This document shows positions 30,290 to 41,104 of a DNA stretch of 64,000 nucleotides, one piece after another (the first letter of the stretch is position 1; each line of letters begins with the position of its first letter). The position numbers and the translations under genes were made by a program. Source of the stretch: Eukaryota sp. TZLM1-RC (lineage: Eukaryota; Metamonada: BaSk clade); assembly GCA_040285825.1 (NCBI GenBank), contig JAUPSS010000011.1:1065658-1129657 (forward strand), given 5' to 3'. A model generated the notes under the pieces. It saw nothing but the letters and a program-made list of their open reading frames with translations. It had not been told where the DNA came from and did no database searches.

Positions 30290-31570
30290 ATGATATCAAA
30301 TATCAACATATCAATTTGGAAGTTAAAGGAAACATCAAAAAACAAATCAAAACTAATATTAGATTGTAATTTCATGATTGCCAAATCAACCCAAAGTGAC
30401 AAGTTACCAAAAATAATTCGTGAGGGAACAAAAACCAAATATGGAGTAATGAAATTAACTAGATGTCCAATGTCAGAGGCTCATTAAAAAGCTGTGCAAG
30501 AAAATACATATCATCAAATAATCATTAATGAAGATAATTCAAAATATGAGAAAGTTAACAGCGACATGGTTTAGTCAGGATCCAGAACATGTTACATTAA
30601 AAATGATTAATGAACGTGATCCGGTTGTAAAAAATGGTTATCACTTGTATTAAAATATTTTAAATGTAAAACAAGTTGCAATTCATCAAAAAATTATTAA
30701 TTGTGGATTAATTTTTTATTCAAAATGTTTAGAAGCAATTGGTATGATTATATTTGAAACTCAACCAAAAAAGACAACAATTTGTAATAAATGTCATGAA
30801 ACATTTGAAAAACATAATGACAAATCAGAACATCAATTTGTGCCAAAAACTTTTATGATTTTAAAGGGTGATTTATCTGTTGGCGAGAGACATACTTTGA
30901 GAACATTTAATAGTTCAATGAATTTAAATGGAGATGTTGTTTCAATGTTGTTATTCTGGGAAGTTGCCGAGGTTTGATTAAATATGATTTCTGTCAGAAT
31001 TGAACATAAATTGGTCTATCCATATAATCCATCAAAAGCTGAACAAATTGATGAACGAGTTGCAAGATTTAATACTCACATTGAATTACCACCAGAAAAC
31101 AGAAATGTAACAGTCTATGATTATGTTCCAACATCACCAAATATAAGAACATATTCTCAACGCGCAAAAATATTAATGATAAAGGAAAAACTTACATTGA
31201 ATTGAAAAAGGTTTTAAGATTAATTGAGGAAAATTCAATCAATGCTCAACTTGTTCAAAAAACAGTTGGTGTTACAAATTTTGAACCACAAATTAAGTAT
31301 GATTTTAAAAATATTAAACGTAAAGAATTTGATGCATATAATTATCCATCATCATTGCAAATAGTAGAAAAAGCAATTGAATTATCTCTCAAATTAAAAT
31401 CATCAATTGAACTCAGTGAATTATATCAGACTTTTCAAACATGTGAAAAATCATTTGTTGGACTAAATCTAAAAGAAGTTGAAAAGGAGACAATTCTCGA
31501 GGTTTTACAAAAAATGGAAAATGTTGGGAAAAGAAACTTTTTTAATGAAAGTGGAATTTCACAACCGCAA
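30290..31570 (+). pseudogene. Decayed unknown gene(s) in AT-rich island
   Basis: Successive short frames (30290..30487, 30744..30977, 30984..31205, 31202..31570) look like pieces of one or two proteins. Visible text includes a CxxC pair (CNKCHETFEKH), FVPKTFMILKGDLSVGERHT, VYDYVPTSPNIRTYSQRAK and the helical TILEVLQKMENVGKRNFF. Stops and frameshifts separate them. No family was recognised. Base composition matches the islands at 24.0-25.5 and 36.3-40.1 kb. Confidence 0.45.
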
Positions 31571-31591
31571 ATTTTGAAAACAGATGGGATG

Positions 31592-31668
31592 CAGCAGATG
31601 GGATTCGAACCCCGTTGCCAAAGCAGAGAACGAAGAGCAAACCCACTGGACTACGATGTTGGCAGTTA
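31592..31668 (-). tRNA. tRNA-like sequence or tRNA pseudogene
   Basis: On the minus strand TAGTCCAGTGG fits the A box and GGTTCGAATCC fits the B box and T-loop at roughly tRNA spacing. The putative acceptor strands do not pair and the T-stem has mismatches, so it is more likely a pseudogene or a tRNA-derived SINE head than a working tRNA. Confidence 0.3.
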
Positions 31669-31774
31669 TGAATGTTGTCTTTTCTAGTTTGTATTGGGTT
31701 TTGATTTGTGTTGGTGTTGGACGATTTTTGTAATTGGTTTTGTGTTGATGAAAAAAGTGATTGAAATGTGTTTA

Positions 31775-34700
31775 TTAAAGGAAAATTTGAAGAGAAGGAC
31801 GATTAGATTCTATTTGTCGAAGTTTGGATTTGGTTGAATTGCTAATGTTGTTGCCCCAAAGATTCAATCCAGTCATAGAGGAATTGCTCTCCTGAGCACG
31901 GGCGAGGGCACTAGGGCCTTCATCGGTAATGTTGTTTTCCCCAAGATCCAATTTAGTCAGAGAGGAATTGCTCTCCAGAGCACGGGCGAGAGCACTAGCG
32001 CCTTCATCGGTAATGTTGTTTTCCCCAAGATCCAATTTAGTCAGAGAGGAATTGCTCTCCAGAGCACGGGCGAGAGCACTAGCGCCTTCGTCGGTAATGT
32101 TGTTGTCCCAAAGAACCAATGTAGTCAGAGAGGAATTGCTCTCCAGAGCACGGGCGAGAGCACTAGCGCCTTTAGAGGTAATGTTGTTGCCCCCAAGATC
32201 CAATGTAGTCAGAGAGGAATTGCTCTCCAATGCACGGGCGAGAGCACTAGCGCCTTTAGAGGTAATGTTGTTGACCCCAAGATCCAATTTAGTCAGAGTG
32301 GAATTGCTCTCCAGAGCACGGGCGAGAGCACTAGCGCCTTCAGCGGTGATGATGTTGAACGCAAGATCCAATTCAGTCAGAGTGGAATTGCTCTCCAGAG
32401 CACGGGCGAGAGCACTAGCGCCTTCGTCGGTAATGTTGTTGTCCCAAAGAACCAATGTAGTCAGAGTGCAATTGCTCTCCAGAGCACGGCCGAGAGCACT
32501 AGCGCCTTCAGCGGTAATGTTGTTGGACCTAAGATCCAATGTAGTCAAAGTGGAATTGCTCTCCAGAGCACGGGCGAGAGCAAAAAGGCGATAAAAGGGA
32601 TATTTAAAACACCAAGGAAAACAAGATAATTCAACTAAATATTCATTTTTGATTAATTTAGTTGCTTTAATAAGACCTTGATTATAAAGTTTTGTTGGAG
32701 ATAGGGATGATCTCGACAGATTGTCCTCCGGTCCCAGCAATTGAATAAACTTCAAAGAGGGAAAACTTTGTTCAGTGATATTGGTATCAATTGCTTCATG
32801 AATTATCAATTCCTTAATGCTTGGTAATTCAATTTCAATATTGACAGGATTTCTCAACCAAACTTCCAATCTAGCAATGGAAAGAGGCAGTGGAATTTGT
32901 GCTTCTAATATTCTTTCTGAAGAAGAACCATCAAATAACACCAGCTCTTTCAATGCTGTAAGATAGCTTAAATCAGTAACCTCAAAATCACCTTTAAGCA
33001 CCAACTTCACTAGTGAAGGGGGTAATTGTTCTATAATGAATGAACAATTAAGCTCCAGAAACTTGAGATTTGATAAATGTGTCAAGTTTAAGGATAGTCT
33101 TCTATAATGTCTTGACTTTGCACCAAGCTTAACAACCTCAACAGCTGGGAAAAATGACAAGAACTGTGGATCAAATACATCTGTATCATAGTAAAAATCA
33201 AGATGTTTAATTCGACTATTAATAACACTGGGACCATTGAAAGCAAATGATAATTGCAATTGTAAATCCCAAACATAATCATTGAGATTTAAATGTTGTG
33301 GATTTTTGAAAAATTCAAAACCATTGATCACTTCTTTAGAAAATTTAGCGACCTTCTTACTCACTGAACATTTGGTATAGAATCTGGCTTTTGTATATGG
33401 ATGGTTACCAAACAATTTTTTCAAATATTGTAAATATTCAAAGTAAATTGATCTGATGAGACCACTAAACATGCTATCCAAAGGTTGTATTGGATCATGA
33501 AAAGTTCCAAGTATTTCTGAACCAAATGATAATTTGGCAGGTTGAAATCGATCAATCAAATCACCTGTACCTAATTGACCTTTATGGTTTTTTCCCCAGG
33601 CCCAAATAGTGTTTTTGTTGTAGGCAAAAAGGAAGTTACGTCCTAAGGAAACACCTTCTATATTGGTGAAAACTTCTATGCATCTTGGTTGCTCACTATC
33701 TTCATAAAGATAATTGATTTCACTCAACCTACCCCAAACAAAAACTTTACCATCAATATCAGTGGCAGCATAAAAATAATCATCATAACTATTAATAGAC
33801 ACAATATTACTCAACCCTAAAACTTTTGTTGGTTTGTTATCGAAAGAATCATCATTTTCCTTGTCAAACCTCCAAACATCACCATTGAAGTCAATGACAA
33901 ACAAAGAAATGTTATCAAACAAAAAAGAACTCCATGATGGTTTGGTTGGCAAAATGTACTTGTCAACTGGAATCTCAACAAATGAACCATACTGAGTACT
34001 ATCAGAATAATCATTTGTAAGAAGGAAGAAGTTGACATCTGAGTCAATTGCAACGATTGAGTTCCGAGCAGCAGAAATAAAAACAATGGTAGACCTGTTG
34101 AGTCCTTGTATTGGCTTAAAAGTACCATTACCTAACTGAATAACTTTTCCTTCTGCAGTCAATCCAAATGATATTGAATGATTATTGCTACTGCAAATTT
34201 CCTTGAAAAAATAAGGGCTGTTGATAAGAGTAATTTTTGGTGGCATCATTACTGCATGATCATTACCCCAACCATACAACAAGCCATCCGAAGAAAGGGC
34301 AAAGCAATGGTGCAAGTCAGCTGAAATGGAAATTATGTTGTTGATTGGAAGTTTGACCGGTGGTTTGAATATTGCTGGTCTATTAAGAGGAACATGACCA
34401 TCACCAAACCTCCCCCAAGCATAAACTTCACCAGAATAGGTGAGAAGCAGTGAGCCAAATTTACCACATGAAATGGACTTAACCCCACCCATTCGTTCCG
34501 ATCGGTCGGGGAAGTGTGCTGGTTGTTGGTCACATGGAGAGGGGTGGTCTAAAAGAGGATCTGACGGGGCATGCTGTAGAGGACATCCATTATGTGCATT
34601 TGAGTCGGGTGTTCGGTCGGGTTGTGGATCGGAAGAATGGGGAGGAGAGGTGGATTGCGGAGAACTGCATGGTAAGTCTGAAGGTAGAGAGTGATGAACT

Positions 34701-34951
34701 GAGCAATGAGAGGGAGATCGTAATTCTTCATCAATAGTGGAGGAGAGTATCGTGGTAGTTGGGATAGGGTCATGGAAAACATCGGAAGCATCCTGTGAGC
34801 AGCTATTTTGGCTTCCCACTGGTTGAAATGCAACCGGGGCTTCAAGCTCGTGATTGAGAGGAGGGTTTGGACGACCTAGATCACGACTCTCCTTTCCAGA
34901 ACACGAAATGCTAGCGCTATCACCAGGCAAACTATCTTGATTTTGACGCAT
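31775..34951 (-). CDS. RCC1-repeat / leucine-rich-repeat protein (1058 aa)
   Basis: A single intact exon. Residues 1-160 are low-complexity, rich in Ser, Pro and His. Residues about 165-500 are RCC1-type beta-propeller repeats (YAWGRFGDGHVP, YGWGNDHAVM, VFVWGRLSE, WAWGKNHKGQLGTGDLIDRF). Residues 500-780 hold irregular leucine-rich segments (LTHLSNLKFLELNCS). From about 790 to the end there are about nine RI-type LRRs of 28 residues with consensus ALARALESNSTLTTLDLGxN followed by NITxEGAS. Such proteins act as binding scaffolds, for example in ubiquitin ligase or GTPase signalling; the partner is unknown. The LRR DNA repeats are nearly identical 84-mers, which produces a long antisense open frame that is not a gene. 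Confidence 0.88.
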   Translation of the reverse strand: MRQNQDSLPGDSASISCSGKESRDLGRPNPPLNHELEAPVAFQPVGSQNSCSQDASDVFHDPIPTTTILSSTIDEELRSPSHCSVHHSLPSDLPCSSPQSTSPPHSSDPQPDRTPDSNAHNGCPLQHAPSDPLLDHPSPCDQQPAHFPDRSERMGGVKSISCGKFGSLLLTYSGEVYAWGRFGDGHVPLNRPAIFKPPVKLPINNIISISADLHHCFALSSDGLLYGWGNDHAVMMPPKITLINSPYFFKEICSSNNHSISFGLTAEGKVIQLGNGTFKPIQGLNRSTIVFISAARNSIVAIDSDVNFFLLTNDYSDSTQYGSFVEIPVDKYILPTKPSWSSFLFDNISLFVIDFNGDVWRFDKENDDSFDNKPTKVLGLSNIVSINSYDDYFYAATDIDGKVFVWGRLSEINYLYEDSEQPRCIEVFTNIEGVSLGRNFLFAYNKNTIWAWGKNHKGQLGTGDLIDRFQPAKLSFGSEILGTFHDPIQPLDSMFSGLIRSIYFEYLQYLKKLFGNHPYTKARFYTKCSVSKKVAKFSKEVINGFEFFKNPQHLNLNDYVWDLQLQLSFAFNGPSVINSRIKHLDFYYDTDVFDPQFLSFFPAVEVVKLGAKSRHYRRLSLNLTHLSNLKFLELNCSFIIEQLPPSLVKLVLKGDFEVTDLSYLTALKELVLFDGSSSERILEAQIPLPLSIARLEVWLRNPVNIEIELPSIKELIIHEAIDTNITEQSFPSLKFIQLLGPEDNLSRSSLSPTKLYNQGLIKATKLIKNEYLVELSCFPWCFKYPFYRLFALARALESNSTLTTLDLRSNNITAEGASALGRALESNCTLTTLVLWDNNITDEGASALARALESNSTLTELDLAFNIITAEGASALARALESNSTLTKLDLGVNNITSKGASALARALESNSSLTTLDLGGNNITSKGASALARALESNSSLTTLVLWDNNITDEGASALARALESNSSLTKLDLGENNITDEGASALARALESNSSLTKLDLGENNITDEGPSALARAQESNSSMTGLNLWGNNISNSTKSKLRQIESNRPSLQIFL
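31850..32590 (-). repeat. Near-identical 84-bp LRR-coding tandem repeats
   Basis: About nine copies of an 84-bp unit (28 codons) encode the RI-type LRRs. Differences cluster in the NITDEG/NITAEG/NITSKG positions and the adjacent strand residues, so the array looks recently expanded and variable in its presumed ligand face. Confidence 0.9.
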
Positions 34952-35262
34952 TATAGAGAGGTTGAGACGAAGAGAAATTTATTGAAAAGTGAAATTTGTC
35001 GAGACACTGGGTGTTTGCTGAAAGTTTTCTGAGATTATTTCTTCTAAGGGTCCACTTCACAAAAGAACATAATTGCCTCTTTGGCCGCAAAACCATCGGA
35101 TCCAAGATTCATCCGATTCTGAATCAGATTCATCAGACCACCAGCGATGGGTCGGTGATTCGCCGCGAATAAAGTGGCGGGTGCAGACGTATTGTGTGTG
35201 TTAAGGAGTTCAGGTGTGGATGGCTTAAAAACTTTGTGAAGGATGAATTTTTTTATTTATTG
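34952..35262. other. Upstream region of the RCC1-LRR gene
   Basis: This presumably holds the promoter of the minus-strand gene at 34951. No specific motif was recognised. A GC-richer patch (35080..35230) contains ATCGGATC and GATTCATC-type imperfect repeats. Confidence 0.4.
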
Positions 35263-35445
35263 TTTCTCAGTATCTTTTAATCAATAACAAATATGAAAAC
35301 ATCCACATCCTCAAAACCTGCATCCCCTGCATCAAAATTTTCAACTGCCAAAGATTCGGGAAACTTCCCAAAAGAAGATTCTGGATCAGAAGTTAGTTTC
35401 AACATTCCCTTAAAAATAGAAAATACAATCCTGTTTTTTGAGCAT
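35263..35445 (-). mobile_element. LINE D 3'-end fragment, inverted
   Basis: The reverse complement of this stretch reads the LINE D terminus (GCAGGTTTTGAGGATG-type sequence encoding GFEDVEF) with its 3' UTR. It lies tail-outward, about 30 bp from a plus-strand D copy, forming an inverted pair. Confidence 0.75.
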
Positions 35446-35469
35446 TAGATGAGTTAGTGCTTTAGTAAC

Positions 35470-36320
35470 TCAAGTTCCCTCTGTTTATGGACTTTTGTTA
35501 AAAGACAATGAATGGCTTCTAAACATGCGTTTTCGTTGTTTTCTGTGGCCAAACAATTTGCCCAATCATTTAACTTGTAAATGTGGTAAACCTCTTTTGT
35601 TTACTCATCTTTTGAACTGTAAACATTTCATTACGTTTAGAAGCAAAGTGCATAATAACGTCAGGGACCAAATTTATGTAATGTGCAAATCATATCGAGT
35701 AGATTCCTTTTTAGAACCGCTGTTATCAAAATTAATTCTTGATGATCCCAATATTGATAGTACACGTTACAACAGAGCTTCTATGGGTCTGACTAGAGGT
35801 GATCTAGTTGTTCCTGGTTTAAATGGTAGTTTTACTATTTTGGACGCCATGTCTATTGACCCTTGTAATTCCTCTAACGTACATTTCATTAACTCGGATG
35901 TAAATAATCCTCTTCTTGCAGCCGAAAAACATAAAATTGCTAAATATGCGAAACCCATTTCCTCGGTTAATGAAAATTCTCATGCCCGATATAATTTATG
36001 TCCATTTGTTTTTTCTTTGCTTGGATCTCTAGGTAAGGCTGCTATGGCTTTCCTTGAGGATTTTGTTGTAGTTGTAAAGGAATGAACTGGAAGAATTTTC
36101 AATCGTGTTTACTGGCAAAACAGGATTGTATTTTCTATTTTTAAGGGAATGGTAACACTAATTTCTGATTCACTATCTTCTTTTGGGAAATTTTCTGAAT
36201 CTTTAGCGATTAATTGTTTTGATGTAGGGGAGGCAGGTTTTGAGGATGTGGAGTTTTAATTGTGTATTTCATATTTGTTGTTGAATAAAAATATATACTA
36301 GTTTAAAAAAAATAAAGACA
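35470..36320 (+). mobile_element. LINE family D 3' copy
   Basis: The frame 35495..36085 reads the knuckle CKCGKPLLFTHLLNC and endonuclease LTRGDLVVPGLNG through AFLEDFVVVVKE, where a TGA replaces what is Arg in related families (NRTGRIFDR in B). The frame continues to GFEDVEF at 36258. An A-rich tail follows. Almost identical to 28131..28945 apart from that copy's internal deletion. Confidence 0.85.
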
Positions 36321-36364
36321 TTATTGAAACAATTAAACATAAAATGGTTGATATGTGTAATTAA

Positions 36365-38187
36365 ATTTCACATGAATTAACCAATGGTGGACAAAACAAA
36401 ATTTACTTTGGACAGTATTCTATTAATGATTTTGAAAATAATGGATTGTTTGTTGATGGTGAATTTAATGATATTGTTGGATGTCATCCATTTAATGAAT
36501 TATTGCCATGGATGGTAATGAATTTATCATATTCTGCATCATTACAATCACATAATGGTTGTATTCCTAGAATGGATGATAGAATGTTGTCAGAGATGCA
36601 AATGAATGTTTATGATACAAATTTATCATTGTCACAAATTTCAATGATTCGTCATGGTGAAATTAGCAGACAAACACTAGATACTTATCCATTCCAAGTT
36701 GCATTTGGAAAGAAATTAGAAAAAATTCTTGCATATAAAATTCCATCTTTTGAGGAATATCGTCTCAATACAGCACTCATGTTGAGATGGATGTCACTGG
36801 GTTCTTTTTATGTTGACAAGACTACTTTAAATTCATTGATGGGTGGTAAGGGATTATCTGGTGGATCAGAACAATTAAAACGAATGGTAAAATCCAATCA
36901 ATGTGTTGTTTTTAATGAGGGAAAATATGAATGGTATAACAAATATAACAATACAATTGAAACGGATAGAAATGATGATAACCATAGAAATTATAATGAA
37001 AAATGGAGACATGATTTGTTGGTATTTAATTTTAATCGTTTAAGATCTTATGCATCAAATGAAATGGAAGAGGGAACTAAAATTGTTGAAATGATTAATG
37101 AAACTGTTGGTAATCTCATTGGTATTTCCAGATCTGAATCTGAATCTGATGATGCAGAAATCGAATCAGAAACAGATCCAAAAAGAGAAAATAATTATTA
37201 TGATTTTATCAATAAATATAATGAGAACATTTATGATCTAAGAACAGATGATTTCAGTAAAATGTTGATTTTGAAATCTACAGAATTATTATTAGAAAAC
37301 CAATCACAAATCCTGTGAGTGAAATTGGAATTTCAAAAGGAGAATTTACAAAATATAAAAAACCATGACCTAGCAAGGTTATTTGGTTGTATTATATTAA
37401 ACCTAATACTAAAAACACAAGGTTTACAAATGAAGATTATGGAGTTGGAGTTCCTAGTGGTCCAGTCAAACATAGTATTGACAATTTTAAAACAATTCTT
37501 AATAAAACTGTTCATGAAGCAATTAAAAGAGTTATTTCATCTAGTGATTTAGATCCACTTAGTCGTTCAGCTCCATCTAGTCATCCAAGTCCACCTGCTT
37601 ATTCAAATTTGTTTGGTGATTCAAGTGTACCATCAATTACAAATATTGAAGCTGCTTTTAATGAAATAAAAAGAGCACAACGTAATAATGAAATTGACAT
37701 TCAACAAATTTTAAATAATTTAAGTGATGTAATTGGACGATATTATACATCTGAACATTATACTGCAGTTGTTAATGATTTAAAAGATAGTAATGCTAGA
37801 CTTGAAGAAATGAAAAGAGAATTAGAGGTGAAAGAACAAGATTTAGAAAATTTAAGAAACCAATATAAAAACCTTAGAAGCGAAAAAAATGTTTCCAGAG
37901 AAGAATACGAAAAAATTGGAAAAAATATAAAAATTTTACAAACTGAGTATGAAAGACAAATTTCAAAGCATGAAAAATTAAAAAATCAACATGATGAGAT
38001 AAATAAAAGAAAAGAAGAATTAGAAGAAATTGTACATAAACAGGATACTTTTACTAAGCTTTTACAATTTGATCTAGAGCAATTACAAATTCAATTAAAA
38101 GCTTCACATGAGAATAATCAAGCATTAAATAATGAGTTAGAACAAAAACACAAGTTAATGGAATTACTTCAAGAAAATCATCTCTTA
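36365..38187 (+). pseudogene. Unknown AT-rich island protein with coiled coil (about 600 aa, two breaks)
   Basis: Open from 36365 without a clear ATG. The N-terminal part (GQYSINDFENNGLFVDGEF, HPFNELLPWMVMNLSYSAS, NEKWRHDLLVFNFNRL) ends at a -1 shift near 37270. The frame then reads EIYRIIIRKPITNPVSEIG, a TGA at 37366, and YYIKPNTKNTRFTNEDYG. A Ser/Pro linker (SRSAPSSHPSPPAYSN) and a long coiled coil (ARLEEMKRELEVKEQDLENL and following heptads) come next. At 38188 it runs into LINE C. The homologous fragment at 25077 shows the unbroken version of the first junction. Function is unknown; a viral or mobile-element structural protein is one possibility. Confidence 0.55.
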
Positions 38188-38648
38188 AAGAGATGTTCAA
38201 GTGTTACAATTTTAGGTGCAAAGTAGAACCGTTGTTGAAGCATTATAGCGATAATAATCTATTTAATTCATGTCGAGGTGATTTAATTGCTCCTTTTGTG
38301 GAGTCCTCCCAAGTTGTTGTTGATTTCACTACAGTTGAAACCTTCGCTTTTATTTATCGTGATGATGTTTTACTTAGTACTAATGGTCATTTAAACAAGG
38401 CTGAAGATCGTAAGAAGGATAAATATACTGAGATATTAAATGATTTTAATAAGAATCATTACTCAAAGTTTTCGTTTGTTCCATTTGCCTTTTCTATTTT
38501 TGTCAACATTGGACAGTTCGCCTTGCATTTTATCAATGATTTTGGTAATTTGTGTCGTTCAAGTGGTAACAATTTTCGCTGTGTACAGAAGCGCTCCCAA
38601 ATAATTTTGTTTCTTATGTGCTTTAGTTTGATTTGATTCTGGGTAGAA
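38188..38648 (+). mobile_element. LINE family C 3' fragment
   Basis: This starts at MFKCYNFRCKVEPLLKHY, includes SCRGDLIAPFVESSQVVVDF and KKDKYTEILNDF, and ends at the 3' UTR near 38648. It shares the ~36-nt tail deletion of array subfamily A. It is inserted into the coiled-coil gene and creates a short fused reading frame (LLKRCSSV). Confidence 0.85.
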
Positions 38649-38649
38649 T

Positions 38650-39045
38650 CGGAGAATTTAAATTATTTTTTATATAATTTTCAAATTTATTTGATATTTT
38701 AACATATTTTCCATCGAGTAATTTAATCATATTTTTTGATATCTCCATTTTTTCATTAAATGAGTGGATTGGTGATGTGAATTTTATCCGACCAAAACCC
38801 CTTAAATATACTTTGTTATTTTTTTATGAAAATGACTTACCATTCAACCCAATCATTGCCAAAAAGTATGACAATGATAGTGGTGGTATTGTATGAGGTT
38901 TATAATTTTCAACAATTAGTTTTTCATAATATGTAAAGTGTGGTGAAAATTTCACACAATATATTTTTTCCATACGTCTTGCGAAAAATCTAATTAATAA
39001 ACCTCTATAAAAAACTCTCTTTTGTTTTTGATTCATTATTTATAA
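38650..39045 (-). pseudogene. Unknown gene fragment with a 30-nt intron
   Basis: The minus-strand frame MNQKQKRVFYRGLLIRFFAR...YFLAMIGLN continues, after removal of a 30-nt GTAAGT...AAAG intron (38811..38840), into VYLRGFGRIKFTSPIHSFNE and runs to the LINE C boundary at 38650. The 3' end is cut by the LINE. No family was recognised. Confidence 0.4.
38811..38840 (-). other. Putative 30-nt intron in the island gene
   Basis: Minus-strand GTAAGT...ACAAAG. Removal turns a stop into the coherent text IGLN-VYLRGFGRIKF. Confidence 0.45.
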
Positions 39046-40140
39046 AAAAATCATTTTTAATAATCACATTGTCTTTAATACCAAACTTTTACCAATTCAA
39101 TAAAATCATCTCTATCTATTTCTCCATTATAATTTTTTATATAATCTACTACATAGAGTATATTCTCATCAATTAAATAAATATTTGGTTCGTCTTTTTA
39201 TATGATTACCAATTTTAGTAAGAAATGAAATTGGTTTTGTATTTTCTTTCAACAAAGTTTCAAATCCAGTTGATGCAACTTTTCTCACCCAAGATTTACT
39301 ATAAGTTTGTGGGGGTTCAATAGTAAGTTGTAAAATAGCTTCAGGAAAATATTTTGCTTTGAAATACAAATATTCATATTTACAAATCCCACCATTATAT
39401 TCATCGAGATATCTTTCTTCCAAATCTTTATTGATACTAACAAAAGAATTCTTTTCCTGGATCGGAAATCATCATGGTATTTATAAGTAAACAATTATAA
39501 TAATAATCTCCAAAATCTATTTCGATTTGTTGTGGTTTGATATATTCTACAGGAATTTTTCTTAATATATAATATAAATCATCTCCTTCATATAATGATT
39601 TTTTTCAATATTTTTGTGATAAATTCATCATCACAAATTGAAACATCAACCAATTTAAAATATTCTAAATCTTCGAGAACAATATCTTGTAGTTTTTTTA
39701 ATTGGGTTTTCCATTTTTGAATAAATTCATTTTTATATCGTAAAATTTTCAATTTTTGTTTAATATCTAATTACATTCGTCTATTTTTCCATCCATCTCT
39801 AAATTTATAAAAAGTGTGCACAATTATTACTTCAATATTTTTAAACTTGAAATCTTTAGGACTATATGATATTGTTTTTAATTTAGAGTAATGTAACTCA
39901 AATACTATTCGAAATTGTTCCAATAATTTAAAATTGGTAATCAAATCTAAAATATCATTTGTTTCATCTATTCTTAAAATTGGTTTGTTGGAAAAATATG
40001 AGTGATAATAATCATCAAATTTTACAATTAATTTTTTAATCATATAATGTGTATTGTCTCTTATAAACCATTTAACCATAAACATTGGTGGTACCACAGA
40101 TGGTGCATGTCTCACAAATAATTCACTAAAATGCTGATTA
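39046..40140 (-). pseudogene. Decayed unknown gene in AT-rich island
   Basis: Minus-strand pieces in shifting frames read, from high to low coordinate: FVRHAPSVVPPMFMVKWFIR, NFKLLEQFRIVFELHYSKLK, KLKILRYKNEFIQKWKTQLK, DDLYYILRKIPVEYIKPQQI, EERYLDEYNGGICKYEYLYF, KSWVRKVASTGFETLLKENT and IKNYNGEIDRDDFIELVKVW. The order is consistent with one long protein broken by at least three frameshifts or stops. The 5' end is cut by LINE A at 40140. No family was recognised. Confidence 0.45.
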
Positions 40141-40320
40141 CTGTTATCTAACGCCGAAAAAAGAAGATAAAAAAATATGAAGAACCTTTGGCACAATTAG
40201 GTAGAGTGGAACATGTGAAATATCAGTTTGTGCCGTTTGCAATTTCTCATTTTGGCAATATTGGACCTTCAGGGTTGCACTTTTTTGAAAATTTTAAAAA
40301 AGTGTTACTGAATAGTTTGT
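40141..40320 (+). mobile_element. LINE family A short fragment
   Basis: About 180 bp matching the endonuclease C-terminal half (PLAQLGRVEHVKYQFVPFAI, GNIGPSGLHFFENFKK). It is truncated at both ends, inside an AT-rich region. Confidence 0.8.
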
Positions 40321-40554
40321 TTGGAATTGTGTTAAATTCCAGGAACTTCACCAGTGAGATCGTGAAAGATTGTGAGAGATTGTAGAAAACTAATGAAACT
40401 TTTTGTAAAGTTTCATTAAAACTATACTTTAAAACTAATGAAAGGAATTACTGTCGTAACACAACTCAGACATTATGTAAACAATGAATTTTACATGTTT
40501 GACATTAAGAGATATCCTTTTTGATCAGGTTTTCTACTAGCTTTTATTTCAAGA

Positions 40555-40998
40555 ATGTCTCGTTCTCCACAACTAGGACGTTTCTACTCAAACCATCAAG
40601 GTGACTTCAAGACCAAAAAATCCCGTCAATTTGTGACATCAGAACTGCCATGACTTCACCTAGAAGACAAAATCAAAATCAAACTGTATTCTAAAACAAT
40701 GAGAGATGCACCAGAACGTCTGAACAAAATGATTTTATGTGAAGAAGATACAACAGATGCAGTTCACTTTAAATGTCGTCAACTGAGTGCCTTTCCATGG
40801 AAGGTAGAACACCATAAAGCATCAGCAAGCAGAACTACAGAGGAAGTGGTCGAGCTATGGGAACCTAGCTATCAAGAAGTTAGGTTTGTTGAGGATCATG
40901 AAGAGGTGTTAAGTGTTGGAGAAAAAGGAAAGATCATTGAAGAATATGACTCTGAACTAGAAGAACAGTCTTTTGAAGAAGCAGCTGGTATTTCTTGA
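40555..40998 (+). pseudogene. Small acidic protein of unknown function with one in-frame TGA
   Basis: From ATG 40555 one frame runs 147 codons to TGA 40996, interrupted only by TGA at 40651..40653 (after QFVTSELP). Text before and after (MSRSPQLGRFYSNHQGDFKT; EVVELWEPSYQEVRFVEDHE; IIEEYDSELEEQSFEEAAG) has protein-like composition and is Glu-rich. No family was recognised. It lies just upstream of the duplicated 5.1-kb block and is single copy in the window. Confidence 0.4.
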
Positions 40999-41104
40999 AA
41001 ACCATTCTCATCAGTGATTTTGACTGTATTATGATGCTTAATAGAACAAATGACATGGAATTTTAGTATAAAGGATCATGGATTGAGTCTATTTTTGATG
41101 GTTA

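Noticed and set aside
31929-32594. 221-codon plus-strand ORF of Ser/Arg/Ala-rich repeats
   Set aside because: It is antisense to the LRR repeats and open only because the 84-bp unit lacks stops in that frame.
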